Below are positions 1 through 7,615 of a stretch of DNA of 35,815 bases, piece after piece. The stretch is from Catellatospora tritici (GTDB lineage: Bacteria > Actinomycetota > Actinomycetes > Mycobacteriales > Micromonosporaceae): NCBI RefSeq assembly GCF_019083965.1, contig NZ_JAHRCY010000037.1, positions 1-35,815 on the forward strand. Direction: 5' to 3'. The notes beneath the pieces were generated by a model. That model did no database searches. It had not been told where the DNA came from and worked only from the letters and a program-made list of their open reading frames with translations. Made by a program: the position numbers and the translations under genes. Numbering within the stretch: the first letter of the stretch is position 1; the number at the start of each line of letters is the position of its first letter.

Positions 1-94
1 TACGAACACTTCCGGCGGACGAGCCATAGCCACCCCTGCAACCCGAGAAACAGTCGCAGCAAAGCCTGCCTCACCCGCCGCCAGAATCAGCGGA

Positions 95-345
95 TTACAC
101 GGCCAACCTCATGGGACGAGCCACTAGCCATTCGTTGCGGGCGGCGTGGTGGTCGTCGAACCGGCCCACGAGGGCGTCGTGCCGCGCCGCGATCTTCTTG
201 CGCATCGCCCCTGCGACCAGGTCGGCCAGCACGCGGCCGCCGCGCTCACCGCCGACCAAAGCTTCTATCATGGCTCGGCCGGAGACGCCGACGATGTCGC
301 TGGCCACGATCGACAGCTTGACCCCCGTCCAGACCGTCCAGCAGG
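95..345 (-). pseudogene. IS110-family transposase fragment
   Basis: The minus-strand frame reads TGVKLSIVASDIVGVSGRAM, then a stretch ending GRFDDHHA. In IS110/IS116/IS902 transposases the same run (G-V/I-K-L-S-x-V-A-S/T-D-I-x-GVSGRAM, then ALxxGER, then GRFDDHHA) links the N-terminal DEDD domain to the C-terminal transposase_20 domain. Only this middle segment, about 80 residues of a normal protein of roughly 350-400, is left. The frame runs into a stop at 95-97 soon after GRFDDHHA, and upstream of about 345 the homology stops. There is no intact copy in the window, so the fragment is almost certainly inactive. The family call rests on remembered motif similarity, not on a search. Confidence 0.65.
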
Positions 346-585
346 CGCCCTCGCATCGGCAGACTGTAATCGCGCCGTGGTGAAGAAGCCGCCCGTCTAC
401 CGGCGACCGTCAAGATCGATCGCTGCCGCCTCGACCATCGCCCGCTCCCCGATCTTCGCGTTCGTCAGGGCCCACAGGATCGACTCCCGGCTGGCAGTAC
501 GGCTGATGCTCGGGACGGGTCTTCAACCGTCGTCAATCTTGACCTAGGGTGCGACGGCATGGGTCTCCAGATCGGCGGACACGTG
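346..585. other. Stretch without a recognisable gene
   Basis: No intact gene is seen between the IS110-type fragment and the hairpin. A minus-strand frame at about 406-500 has good G/C third positions and reads RESILWALTNAKIGERAMVE, so it may be the relic of another coding sequence, but I do not recognise it. Confidence 0.4.
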
Positions 586-629
586 GCCTCCATGGTCATC
601 GTTGTGTTTGCAACGTCGACCATGGAGGC
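586..629. repeat. 19-bp imperfect inverted repeat (hairpin) beside the TnpB remnant
   Basis: Positions 586-604 and 611-629 pair in 17 of 19 positions (outer 12 bp perfect, two mismatches, inner 5 bp perfect) around a 6-nt loop. It lies about 40 nt beyond the stop of the TnpB remnant and is followed by T-rich DNA (630-655). IS200/IS605-type elements carry subterminal imperfect palindromes at their ends, and the 3' end of tnpB with the right end also encodes the guide RNA scaffold. The position therefore fits a transposon right end. A plain intrinsic terminator read on the plus strand is the alternative. Confidence 0.5.
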
Positions 630-670
630 TCTTGTCTATATCTGTCTAATTCCGCAGCCAGCCCCAGGAA

Positions 671-1040
671 TCACCCGTCTACGGCCCGTTTCATAACTCG
701 TTGGAGTTGTGAGACAGCGTCCTTCTCGGACGTCCGCGCCTCACCCTGGGCGGGGTTGGTGTGGTTCCTGCGTCGTCGGGGCCGGTTTCGCCCGTGCGAG
801 CGCGCGGGCCAGAGCCTTCCCTCGGCGGGCGTTGGTGACCGGGCCCCTGCGCGGAGGTCCCGGACCTGGGCGTGGTGCTGCTCGGCCCAGATCCCGAGGT
901 TGACCGCGGCGTTGTGATCCCGGTCGGCCTGATGCCCGCGCCTGTGGCAGGTGAACGTGCGCTGGTGCAGGGGCATGTTGGGGCCACGGCCCGGCATGCG
1001 GCACAGGTCCTGGTCGACGGATACCAGGGGTCGACACCAT
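671..1040 (-). pseudogene. TnpB (IS605/IS200-type OrfB) C-terminal remnant with frameshifts
   Basis: Two overlapping minus-strand frames together give the zinc ribbon and tail of TnpB. One frame reads WYPSTRTCAACRAV (first CxxC pair). The next reads MPLHQRTFTCHRRGHQADRD followed by HNAAVNLGIWAEQHH (second Cys, DRDxNAAxNL catalytic/structural motif). The frame changes near position 984, inside the ribbon. Beyond it the tail SGPRARTGETGPDDAGT, common at the end of actinobacterial TnpB proteins, is again in the first frame, so at least two indels are needed. The N-terminal wedge and most of the RuvC domain are missing upstream of about 1040. TnpB is the RNA-guided nuclease of IS605-type transposons; this copy cannot make one. 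Confidence 0.75.
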
Positions 1041-1137
1041 GCCACACACCACCGACAAACAGTCCACCACCTACACAGGCACCCGACCCCCCACGGAGCC
1101 GATGCAGCAGACCCACCAGGAACTCCGCACAAGCCGC

Positions 1138-2175
1138 TCACTTATGAAACACGCCGTAGGTGTGTACGAGCGGGTGGGTGCGCGGAGCGGGCAGCGCCGT
1201 GATCAGCAGCGCTGACACCAGCAGGAGAGACCCGGCGAGCGCGAGCCCTCGCAGCAGGATGAAGTAGAAGCCGATCCACGGTGCCTGCGGCACGGCCGAC
1301 CACAGCGCCCCCGTCAGCCCGAGGACGTTGAACGCGGCGGGCGGTGCCATCAGTCCGACTCCCAGCGCGAATGCCAGCATCGCGGTGATCCGCCGCCATG
1401 CCGGCCGGGTCAGGTGACGCCGTCCCGCCCAGCCGGCCAGCCGCCATCCCACGTAGGCGCCGAGCAGCAGCCCGGCCACGGTCAGCCACGGCACCGCAGG
1501 CGGTGTCACGCGCTCGATCCACATAGAGGTCTCGAGTTCTCCCACGTTGCCGCCTTGGGTGTCCATGCTGAGGTACAGGTCTCCTCGGAACGCCTCGAAC
1601 TCGCCTCCCCACGGCTGGCGGTCCACCGCGCTCACGCGCCACCCCTGTGCCGCAAGCCGGTCGCGGGCCGCCAGCAACGTCGCGAGGTCGTCAGTGGCGT
1701 GTGCGCGGGTGAACTTGACGTAACCGGGGGTGTATTCGTCACCGCCGAGCACCGCCACCAGCACCTCTTCGATGCCCTGCACCGGCGGGTAGTCGTAGCC
1801 GAACAGGAAGTCGCGGCGCTGGGTGACCGAGGCAGGCAGCGCCGGATCGGCGCTGTGGGCGATCGCCGCGGCAGCCGCGTCATCGGGCAGGTCGGGCGCC
1901 TGCTCCCAGCCGATCCTGGCCCCGGCGAGCCCGCCCACCATGGCCAAGAGCACAGCGGTCAGCACTGCGACCGTCATCGACGCGCCACCAAGCGCGACCC
2001 GGCAGCGCAGGCCTCCGGCGAGCAGGCTCACGGTCTCCATGAAGGTCGGCCGCCTGCGTCCCTGCGGCGCGAGGTCCATCAGTGTCGTCAGCATTTCCAG
2101 GCCGCGGTAGCGCCGGTAGCGGGCCGGGTAGGCCAGCAGCAGGCGTCGGTAGCGGCGCTCAAGCTCGTCCGGCAA
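1138..2175 (-). CDS. PadR-associated multi-pass membrane protein
   Basis: A 345-residue protein of unknown function. The start is TTG at 2175, chosen because a strong Shine-Dalgarno GGGAGGAAA sits five bases before it and because the N-terminus LPDELERRYRRLLLAYPARY is the usual opening of a family that follows PadR regulators in actinobacteria. It overlaps the end of the padR-like gene by 17 nt, so the two are probably co-translated. Residues 1-50 form a basic amphipathic cytoplasmic head. A first membrane segment lies near residues 68-90, followed by a 130-residue extracytoplasmic or cytoplasmic domain, then three more hydrophobic segments in the last third. The partner regulator suggests it is switched on by a ligand sensed by PadR, but nothing shows the substrate or role. 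Confidence 0.8.
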   Translation of the reverse strand: MPDELERRYRRLLLAYPARYRRYRGLEMLTTLMDLAPQGRRRPTFMETVSLLAGGLRCRVALGGASMTVAVLTAVLLAMVGGLAGARIGWEQAPDLPDDAAAAAIAHSADPALPASVTQRRDFLFGYDYPPVQGIEEVLVAVLGGDEYTPGYVKFTRAHATDDLATLLAARDRLAAQGWRVSAVDRQPWGGEFEAFRGDLYLSMDTQGGNVGELETSMWIERVTPPAVPWLTVAGLLLGAYVGWRLAGWAGRRHLTRPAWRRITAMLAFALGVGLMAPPAAFNVLGLTGALWSAVPQAPWIGFYFILLRGLALAGSLLLVSALLITALPAPRTHPLVHTYGVFHK

Positions 2176-2524
2176 CGACGTTTCCTCCCGTGAAAGCCCA
2201 GCGCGGGCTGGCCGTATTACCCGGTCTGCGCAGGCGGTCCAGCGCGATCGCCGCACTCTGCTGCTGCTGGGCCGCCGCGGCGGCCAGGGCGGAGGCGCCC
2301 GACTCGGTCAGCCGGTAGTAGCGGCGCAGCCGACCGTCCACCGCCTCTTCGCGCTCGACCTCGATCATCTGTTGCTCGGCGAGCCGGTCGAGTGCCGCGT
2401 AGAGGGTGCTCGCGCGGAGCGTCACCCGACCACCGGACAGCTCGCTCACCTCGCCGATGATGCCGTAACCGTGGGCGGGTCCGGCCGCCAGCGCGGTCAG
2501 CACCATAAAGGTTGGTTCCTGCAT
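2159..2524 (-). CDS. PadR family transcriptional regulator
   Basis: A 121-residue winged-helix regulator starting at ATG 2524 (MQEPTFMVLTALAAGPAHGY). The PadR signature is complete: a first helix with ALxxGPxHGYGI, then LSGGRVTLRASTLYAALDRL (recognition helix with the conserved S-T-LY-x-AL-x-RL), and the wing RRYYRLTESG. Members repress a neighbouring gene until a small molecule or stress relieves them. The adjoining membrane protein is read through the overlapping stop (2159-2175), so the pair is likely one transcript with the regulator first and autoregulated. There is no good ribosome site before the ATG. Just upstream, TGGAGTATTCCA (2544-2555) is a small palindrome that might belong to the control region. 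Confidence 0.85.
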   Translation of the reverse strand: MQEPTFMVLTALAAGPAHGYGIIGEVSELSGGRVTLRASTLYAALDRLAEQQMIEVEREEAVDGRLRRYYRLTESGASALAAAAAQQQQSAAIALDRLRRPGNTASPRWAFTGGNVVAGRA

Positions 2525-2559
2525 CGCGACAACGTACCGCCTGATGGAGTATTCCACCA

Positions 2560-2704
2560 GACGTACGGTCACCGACGTCATCCAGCGGCGACTGGCCGAG
2601 CAGCAGGTCGAAGACGCCGCCTGCGACGCCGGCCTGCGGCGCTTGGCCCACCTGCGCCAGGCCGGCACCTGTGCCGCCAAGCAGGAAGACCGGCCGCAGG
2701 CGGC
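2560..2704 (+). other. Unidentified coding-like remnant
   Basis: In the frame of the codon at 2574, nearly every third base is G or C and the translation includes QRRLAEQQVEDAACDAGLRR and LAHLRQAGTCAAKQEDRP, unlike random antisense DNA. It starts inside the PadR upstream region and ends where the IS5-type fragment begins (about 2700). No start, no stop and no recognised family, so I read it as a piece of a gene caught between two rearrangement points. Confidence 0.3.
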
Positions 2705-3003
2705 CCGCTTGGCGGGCTTGTGGCGAAGTAGTGCAGCCTGGTCCACAACCCGGCCGCGGTCCACTCGGTGAACCTGCGGTGCGTGGTCGTGCGACTGACC
2801 CCGAACATCACCACCGGCAGCGCCGGCCAGGAACACCCCGCCTCGGTCATGTACAAGATCGCCGCCAGGATCGCCCGGTCGTCACCCCGACGCCGGCCAC
2901 CGCCCTGACGACGACGCGGCGCGGGCGGGATCAGCGGGGCCGCGATCTCCCACAACCCATCAGGTGCCCACTGCGTCACAACTGCCTGTTCCACGATCGA
3001 CAT
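2700..3003 (-). pseudogene. IS5-family transposase, N-terminal fragment
   Basis: The minus-strand frame from ATG 3003 reads LWEIAAPLIPPAP, GGRRRGDDRAILAAILYMTE and GVSRTTTHRRFTEWTAAGLW. This is the N-terminal DUF4096-type DNA-binding domain found in IS5/IS1647-like transposases (W-x-x-I-x-PL-x-PP, GR-RxDDRAxLxxIxYxxxxG-xWxxLP, TxHRRFxEWxxxGLW). Homology stops after TRLH at about 2705, so the catalytic DDE domain of about 150 residues is absent and the protein would be inactive. The break coincides with the start of the unrelated coding-like stretch at 2560-2704, so the truncation is a physical junction and not only a frameshift. Confidence 0.75.
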
Positions 3004-3046
3004 GCCGCATCACAGACCACACCCGAACCACTGATGAGACGTGGCC

Positions 3047-4822
3047 TCAGGACACCAGGATCTGTTCGGCGATGGCGATCAGCTCGTCGCGGCCAGCACC
3101 ACCGCCGGCGACCAGTAGGCCGCCGTCACTCACGAACACCCTGACACCAGGATCGCCGAACGCACCATTGTCGAAACAAGCCGCGTCTGCGCCAGGAACG
3201 TCAATAGACTCGCCCGGGCATGGTGGCGCTGACGCTTTCTGGTGGGTGATGCCAACACCGAGTTGGGCTCTACCGCGAGAGTAGAAGCAGGTCAGGACGC
3301 CGTCGACTACCTGGGAACCGATGCTTTGGAAGCCGAAACCGGACACCGCCGTGGTGGGGCATCCGTCGGGGACGGTCAGCTTCCCGATGGGGCTGGCGCT
3401 TGGCCCTCCCGGCTTGGCGGTCTTGTCGTCTTCCTTGGTGTGGTAGTTGACCGGGATCACTGTCTTGACGGTCATGTCGCGCAGCGTGGTCAGTGGCTGA
3501 AGCAGCTTCTGGATCTGCGGGTCGACGATGTCGCGAATCGTGCCGCCGAAGGTCTTGTCCACCAGGGCTGGCAGGAACTTGAAGATTTCCCCGGTGATCA
3601 GTTTGTGGACCTGGTCGAGGTCCTTGCGGTGCACGACGATGTCCAGCAGGGCGACGCCGTCTATCTGCTCCTCGCCCTTGGCGACATCGGGGGTCTCCGG
3701 CAGGGTCTCGAACCGCATGGTGGCGGTGCCGTCGTCTTTGAGCACGGCAGTGTCGGACTTCTCGACGATCATCGGTGCTGGATGCTGGTTGGTGATCGTC
3801 CAGCTCAGGTTCGCGTCCTTGGGTCTGAGCGAGGGCAGCGTCACGCCGGCGGCACCGGCACAGCCGGTCAGTTCGGCGGGCCAGTCGGTGTTGCCGGTGA
3901 TGCCTCGCATCGTCAGCGTCACCGTGCCGGCGTGCGCCGACTCGTCGCGGCGGGAAATGAGCGGATCGGGTCTGACGTCGGCGGTCCACGGCTGCAGGAT
4001 CAGCACGATGCTGGACACCACGGCGGCGATGCCGGCGACGGCCGCGATCCCGTTGAGGACCGGGCCCAACGCGACTTCGACGCCGTTGACGACCAGGAAC
4101 TTCACCGTGTCCAGGGCCAGGTTTCCCAGGACCGCGCCAGTGTCGCGGATGAAGATGAAGATGTCCTTGAGGACGTCGCCCGTGAACCCCTTCACCTCGA
4201 AACGGCCGATCGCGGCGAAGACCTTCTCGATCGTGCTGGAGATGAAGCCCTTGAACTGCTCGCATACCGAGTCGGCGGCAGCTGCCCCACCGCCAGCACC
4301 GCCGGTTCCAGCCGAGCGGCCCATCGCGGCGACATCGGCTGCGAACAGTGCGAGCACGGCGGCCGGGAACACGGCTTGCTGGTAGTGCGACCAGTCCTGT
4401 TCGCCGAGGATCTTCTTGGCCATTTTGGCGGCGGGGCTGGGCGCGACCTGCGACCAGCCGGCGATGAGCAGCGCGGCCGGGATGGGCTGCGCGCCGAGTG
4501 CCAGCGGCGGCATCGCGGCGAGTTTGTCGACATCGGACCCGGACAGGCCGGCGTGCGCCCAGGCGCCGAGCGCGGCGCTGCCGGCCTGCTCCTGGCTCAG
4601 CGCCAGCGGTCCAGGCGAGTCGACCTTGACCACGGGTGTCGTGGATCCCGTCGGATAGACCGCGACGCCCGCTTCGGCCAGGTCGGCTACGAACGAGTCG
4701 ATCGTGGCCGAGGTGAACTCCTTCGGCGCGCTCGCGTCACCTTTCGCTGTGGAGCTGGTGCAGCCGGATGCCACCGCCAGCACGACACAACTCGCGGCGA
4801 TGAATGGTTTGAAGCGGCGCAT
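3047..4822 (-). CDS. Large secreted lipoprotein of unknown function
   Basis: A 591-residue protein. The N-terminus MRRFKPFIAASCVVLAVASG is a type II signal peptide with lipobox ASG|C at Cys21, followed by a Ser/Thr/Lys-rich linker, so the mature protein should be tethered to the outer face of the membrane. Residues about 150-280 contain long hydrophobic stretches, with one strong segment GIAAVAGIAAVVSSIVLILQ. The rest is soluble-looking and has few cysteines. No known domain was recognised. The start ATG 4822 has GAGGACGGGAAG before it. It lies 36 nt downstream of the VOC gene on the same strand and is probably in its operon. The C-terminal segment GGLLVAGGGAGRDELIAIAE resembles the end of small solute-binding-like lipoproteins, but this is weak. 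Confidence 0.8.
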   Translation of the reverse strand: MRRFKPFIAASCVVLAVASGCTSSTAKGDASAPKEFTSATIDSFVADLAEAGVAVYPTGSTTPVVKVDSPGPLALSQEQAGSAALGAWAHAGLSGSDVDKLAAMPPLALGAQPIPAALLIAGWSQVAPSPAAKMAKKILGEQDWSHYQQAVFPAAVLALFAADVAAMGRSAGTGGAGGGAAAADSVCEQFKGFISSTIEKVFAAIGRFEVKGFTGDVLKDIFIFIRDTGAVLGNLALDTVKFLVVNGVEVALGPVLNGIAAVAGIAAVVSSIVLILQPWTADVRPDPLISRRDESAHAGTVTLTMRGITGNTDWPAELTGCAGAAGVTLPSLRPKDANLSWTITNQHPAPMIVEKSDTAVLKDDGTATMRFETLPETPDVAKGEEQIDGVALLDIVVHRKDLDQVHKLITGEIFKFLPALVDKTFGGTIRDIVDPQIQKLLQPLTTLRDMTVKTVIPVNYHTKEDDKTAKPGGPSASPIGKLTVPDGCPTTAVSGFGFQSIGSQVVDGVLTCFYSRGRAQLGVGITHQKASAPPCPGESIDVPGADAACFDNGAFGDPGVRVFVSDGGLLVAGGGAGRDELIAIAEQILVS

Positions 4823-4858
4823 CTTCCCGTCCTCGTCGTAGGTCGCTGGGTGTGCGGG

Positions 4859-5308
4859 TCAGGCGGCGGTTACGGGACGCGCGTAGCCGGGCAGGGCGGA
4901 GTGGTCGACGCCGTGTTCGGCCCAGGTGTACAGGTGCAGGCTGATCCCATCGGGATCGTCGAAGACCAGTAGCCAGCCGGCGGAGGCCTCGATGACCGGC
5001 GAGTGACCGATACCGAGACCGTCGAGGTGGGCCGCCCACGCCGCGATATCGGCGCGGCCGTCGACGGCGAAGCTGACCGGATCGAACCCCCGGCACCCCC
5101 GCGCGGCCTCCGGATTGACGCGCAGCGTGAGCAGGGTGTCGCCGAGACCGGGCACGGTACCGGCGACACCGCGGACGGCGCCGTCGGCCTCGGGGAACTC
5201 CAGGGTCACGGCAAATCCGAAGACCCGCGAGTACCAGTCGATCGAGCGGCTGAGGTCGGTGACCGGGATCTTCACATGGTGGATGCCGGACAGAACTGGG
5301 CTGATCAT
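4859..5308 (-). CDS. VOC (glyoxalase/bleomycin-resistance) family protein
   Basis: A 149-residue single VOC unit with two beta-alpha-beta-beta-beta repeats. The opening GIHHVKIPVTDLSRSIDWYS gives the first metal-ligand strand (His) and the usual DLxRSxxWYxxVxGF helix; the close GWLLVFDDPDGISLHLYTWA gives the second repeat with the DPDGxxLxLY motif. The protein is probably cytoplasmic and may be an isomerase, dioxygenase or binding protein; the family does not reveal the substrate. I prefer ATG 5308 over GTG 5311 because the AAGGGG element is five bases before the ATG. It is divergent from a TetR gene with a 57-nt shared control region, so TetR control is likely. The lipoprotein gene follows 36 nt later. 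Confidence 0.85.
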   Translation of the reverse strand: MISPVLSGIHHVKIPVTDLSRSIDWYSRVFGFAVTLEFPEADGAVRGVAGTVPGLGDTLLTLRVNPEAARGCRGFDPVSFAVDGRADIAAWAAHLDGLGIGHSPVIEASAGWLLVFDDPDGISLHLYTWAEHGVDHSALPGYARPVTAA

Positions 5309-5321
5309 CACTACCCCTTAA

Positions 5322-5349
5322 TTGGGCGCAGTTCGACTGCGGCTAATAT
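5322..5349 (+). promoter_or_regulatory. tetR promoter with 15-bp palindromic operator
   Basis: TTGGGC (5322-5327) and TAATAT (5344-5349) are spaced 16 bp and fit a sigma-70-type promoter for the TetR gene. The spacer holds CGCAGTTCGACTGCG (5327-5341), a perfect 6+3+6 palindrome, in the short divergent interval shared with the VOC gene. Binding there would block both directions. The TetR/operator pairing is inferred from position. Confidence 0.6.
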
Positions 5350-5365
5350 GTGTAGGATGGCCCTC

Positions 5366-6007
5366 ATGGCCGCAGACGTCAAGAGGGCATACCGATCCGA
5401 GGCACGAGCCGCCTCCGCGGCTGCCACGCGTAAACGCATCCGCGACGCAGCCGCACGGCTGTTCGTCGAGCGCGGCTACGTCGCCACCACGATGCGGCAG
5501 GTCGCCGCAGCGGCAGGTGTCGGCGAACGGACCCTCTACGACGCGTTCCCGAACAAGGCGGCGCTGTTCACGCACACGCTCGGCGTGGCCACGGTCGGCG
5601 ACGAGGAACCCGTCCGGGTCTTCGATCGCCCCGAGATGACCACCGCCCGGCAGCAGGCGGACCCGCGGGCCGCTATCGCGCAGCTGATCGCCTACACCGC
5701 GGACCTTCTCGAACGCGCCGGAGACCTGATCATGGTGAGCGTCGAAGCGGCCGGCGCCGACCCCGACATGCGCGCCGCGGCCGACGCCGGAGCCGCCGCC
5801 ACGCATCGCGTGTATCTCGCCCTCACCACCGTGCTGCACCAGCGCGGCGCACTCCGCCATGGCCTCAACCCCACCACCGCGGCCGACACCCTCTACGCCC
5901 TCGCCTCGCCCCACATGCACCAGCTACTGCGCCGCCACCGACAATGGCCGCTCGAGCAATACACCGCCTGGCTCGAAAACGCCGCCACCCGCGAACTGCT
6001 CGGCTAA
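5366..6007 (+). CDS. TetR family transcriptional regulator
   Basis: A 213-residue regulator with an N-terminal TetR helix-turn-helix: RKRIRDAAARLFVERGYVAT (residues 23-41), then TTMRQVAAAAGVGERTLYDA with the recognition helix and F-P-N-K-x-x-L that closes the domain. The rest is a helical ligand-binding domain. The start ATG 5366 is preceded by GTAGGA with suitable spacing; two upstream in-frame ATGs (5348, 5357) are less well placed. It faces the VOC/lipoprotein pair across a 57-nt gap carrying a perfect palindrome, and by family habit should repress itself and that pair until an inducer binds. The VOC partner makes a toxic electrophile or drug a possible inducer; that is a guess. Confidence 0.9.
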   Translation: MAADVKRAYRSEARAASAAATRKRIRDAAARLFVERGYVATTMRQVAAAAGVGERTLYDAFPNKAALFTHTLGVATVGDEEPVRVFDRPEMTTARQQADPRAAIAQLIAYTADLLERAGDLIMVSVEAAGADPDMRAAADAGAAATHRVYLALTTVLHQRGALRHGLNPTTAADTLYALASPHMHQLLRRHRQWPLEQYTAWLENAATRELLG

Positions 6008-6520
6008 CCGCTGCTGCCATATCCCGGGTCAGGGCTCCCAGCGGCAACTATCACGACAACCGTTCGTGGACCGCTGAGCGATCGGTACAGCGCGTCATAA
6101 ACGCCCAGAACACCACACCGTCCTCCTGTACGGAGATCGTCGTCGGGACTGTGAGGTAGGTTCTTGCACAGCCATGGGGACTCGGACGACTTGCGCGAGC
6201 TGGCGTAGCGACGGTGTCGCGGGCGGATGGCCCGCGTTCACCATGTAAAGCTCGGTGGGGCCCGCGGGGGCGCGGCCGGCAGGTCAACGGGACCGTATCC
6301 AAGGTTTCCAGGACGGCGGAGGCACTGTGAAGCTGGCCGCAGGCCGGTGGCCGCCCGCGGTGCGGTCGCTGGTTGGCTCGCGGGTGCAGGTCGTCGAGCA
6401 TGTTCCGCGCAGCGCACCGCTCTGAGCTGGCTGCGGCCCGGAGTGTCATGTTGCGCCGGGACCGGGCGACAGGTGACGCTGACAACTCAAACCACGTGAA
6501 GCGGCGAAAGTGCGGATGAA
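6008..6520. other. 513-nt region without a recognised gene
   Basis: Several open frames exist on both strands but none has a ribosome site together with consistent codon bias or a family motif. The longest minus-strand frame is rich in Arg/Pro/Ser, which is typical of out-of-frame reading of GC-rich DNA. I see no repeat or clear promoter apart from what may drive the small ORF at 6521. Confidence 0.5.
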
Positions 6521-6649
6521 ATGACGCAACCCTATCCGGCGGAGAACGCTGCAACGGACGAGCAGGGCGGTGAAGCGTTCGAGGAGCAGCTCGACGACAC
6601 TGCCAACCTGAATTCGGACGAGATCTTCGACGATGACGAGGACTTCTGA
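6521..6649 (+). CDS. Small strongly acidic peptide (42 residues)
   Basis: The ORF begins MTQPYPAENAATDEQGGEAF and ends LNSDEIFDDDEDF followed by TGA at 6647. Sixteen of 42 residues are Asp or Glu, there is no Lys or Arg, and there is no Cys. The third-position bias is mixed but the composition is unlike the Arg/Pro/Gly-rich noise of this DNA. A weak ribosome site (GCGGATGA) overlaps the start. It lies 57 nt upstream of a methyltransferase on the same strand and may be co-transcribed with it. The acidic tail and the neighbouring methyltransferase recall RiPP precursor peptides, but no cyclase, ATP-grasp or protease is nearby, so the role is open. It could also be a small acidic chaperone-like or DNA-mimic protein. 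Confidence 0.45.
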   Translation: MTQPYPAENAATDEQGGEAFEEQLDDTANLNSDEIFDDDEDF

Positions 6650-6706
6650 ATCCCACCGCGCTGGGCGCGACCATCGAACAATGAGCCCTGGGGTGGTGCC
6701 GGGGTC

Positions 6707-7348
6707 ATGACCGCGCACCTGCAGCATCCTCGGTTCGCCCGCTTCTATGCGCGCATCAGCACCCGGGCCGAAGCACACGGTGGCGCTGCGCACCGTGCCC
6801 GGCTGCTGGCCGGGCTCACCGGTACGGTGATCGAGATCGGGGCCGGCAACGGGCTGAACTTCGCTCACTACCCGTCCGGTGTCACGCGGGTCCTGGCGGT
6901 GGAGCCCGATGACACGCTACGTGAGTATGCCGATGGGGCGTCCCGCCGTGCGCCGGTTCCGGTCGACGTCGTGGCAGGTCATGCCGATGAGCTTCCGGCA
7001 GCGGATGCGTCTTTCGATGCGGCCGTGATTTCGTTGGTGCTCTGTACTGTCGCCGACCCCGCTCATGCGCTGGGCGAGATCCGCCGCGTGCTGCGCTCGG
7101 CGGGTCAGTTGCGCTTCTACGAACATGTCCGCTCCGACAAGCCGGCGCTGGCCTTCCTGCAAGACGCGGTGACACCGGTGTGGTCACGGCTGGCGGGCGG
7201 CTGCCGGCCCAACCGGGACACCGCGGCCGTGATCGCCGCGAACGGGTTCGCCATCGACGCCTGTCAGCGATTCGGGTTCAGCCCGTCGGCGGGGATCCCC
7301 CGGTTCGCGCACATTCTCGGCACCGCGCATCCGGTTGCGGGCGACTGA
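6707..7348 (+). CDS. Class I SAM-dependent methyltransferase
   Basis: A 213-residue methyltransferase of the Methyltransf_11/UbiE type. Motif I is VIEIGAGNGLNFAHYPSGVT (about residues 43-62) with the acidic Glu of motif II in VLAVEPDDTLREYA. The motif III/IV region is HADELPAADASFDAAVISLV (residues ~88-107), followed by LGEIRRVLRSAGQLRFYEHV. All parts of the Rossmann fold are present, so it should bind SAM. The methyl acceptor cannot be read from the sequence; close relatives act on small molecules, lipids and phospholipids. The C-terminal lid GGCRPNRDTAAVIAANGF is usual for this subgroup. It follows the acidic mini-protein and stands alone otherwise. The start at ATG 6707 has only a weak GGGGT element upstream. 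Confidence 0.85.
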   Translation: MTAHLQHPRFARFYARISTRAEAHGGAAHRARLLAGLTGTVIEIGAGNGLNFAHYPSGVTRVLAVEPDDTLREYADGASRRAPVPVDVVAGHADELPAADASFDAAVISLVLCTVADPAHALGEIRRVLRSAGQLRFYEHVRSDKPALAFLQDAVTPVWSRLAGGCRPNRDTAAVIAANGFAIDACQRFGFSPSAGIPRFAHILGTAHPVAGD

Positions 7349-7615
7349 GCACGCACCAACGCGAACCGGAGCCGTCGGGAACGGGTAGATGTGACGGACG
7401 GTATGTGGGCTGTAGTGGACAGTCGACCCGCCGTCGGGGGCGATCATCTTCATCCTGCTGCCGCTGTGGTGGTTCGCAGCTGCGGACGGCCTCGGCGATG
7501 CGGTCGGCCCAGACACGGGAGAGCATGGAAACCACGTCGTGACACTGATCGTGGCGCACCGTGGGGTCACACCCATCCGGCCGCAGCACAACGAACTCCG
7601 ACCGGTGAGGGCAAC

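Noticed and set aside
3242..4972. 576-codon plus-strand frame opposite the lipoprotein
   Set aside because: No family motif and runs through the start of the real gene and into the VOC gene; the minus frame has a signal peptide and lipobox.
6521..6649. Calling the acidic peptide a graspetide precursor
   Set aside because: No ATP-grasp ligase, transporter or protease is nearby and no repeated Thr-to-Asp/Glu core is seen; left as a small acidic peptide.
6051..6674. 207-codon minus-strand frame in the 6-kb gap
   Set aside because: Arg/Pro/Ser-rich, no ribosome site, no recognisable motif, and it runs antisense through the acidic-peptide ORF.
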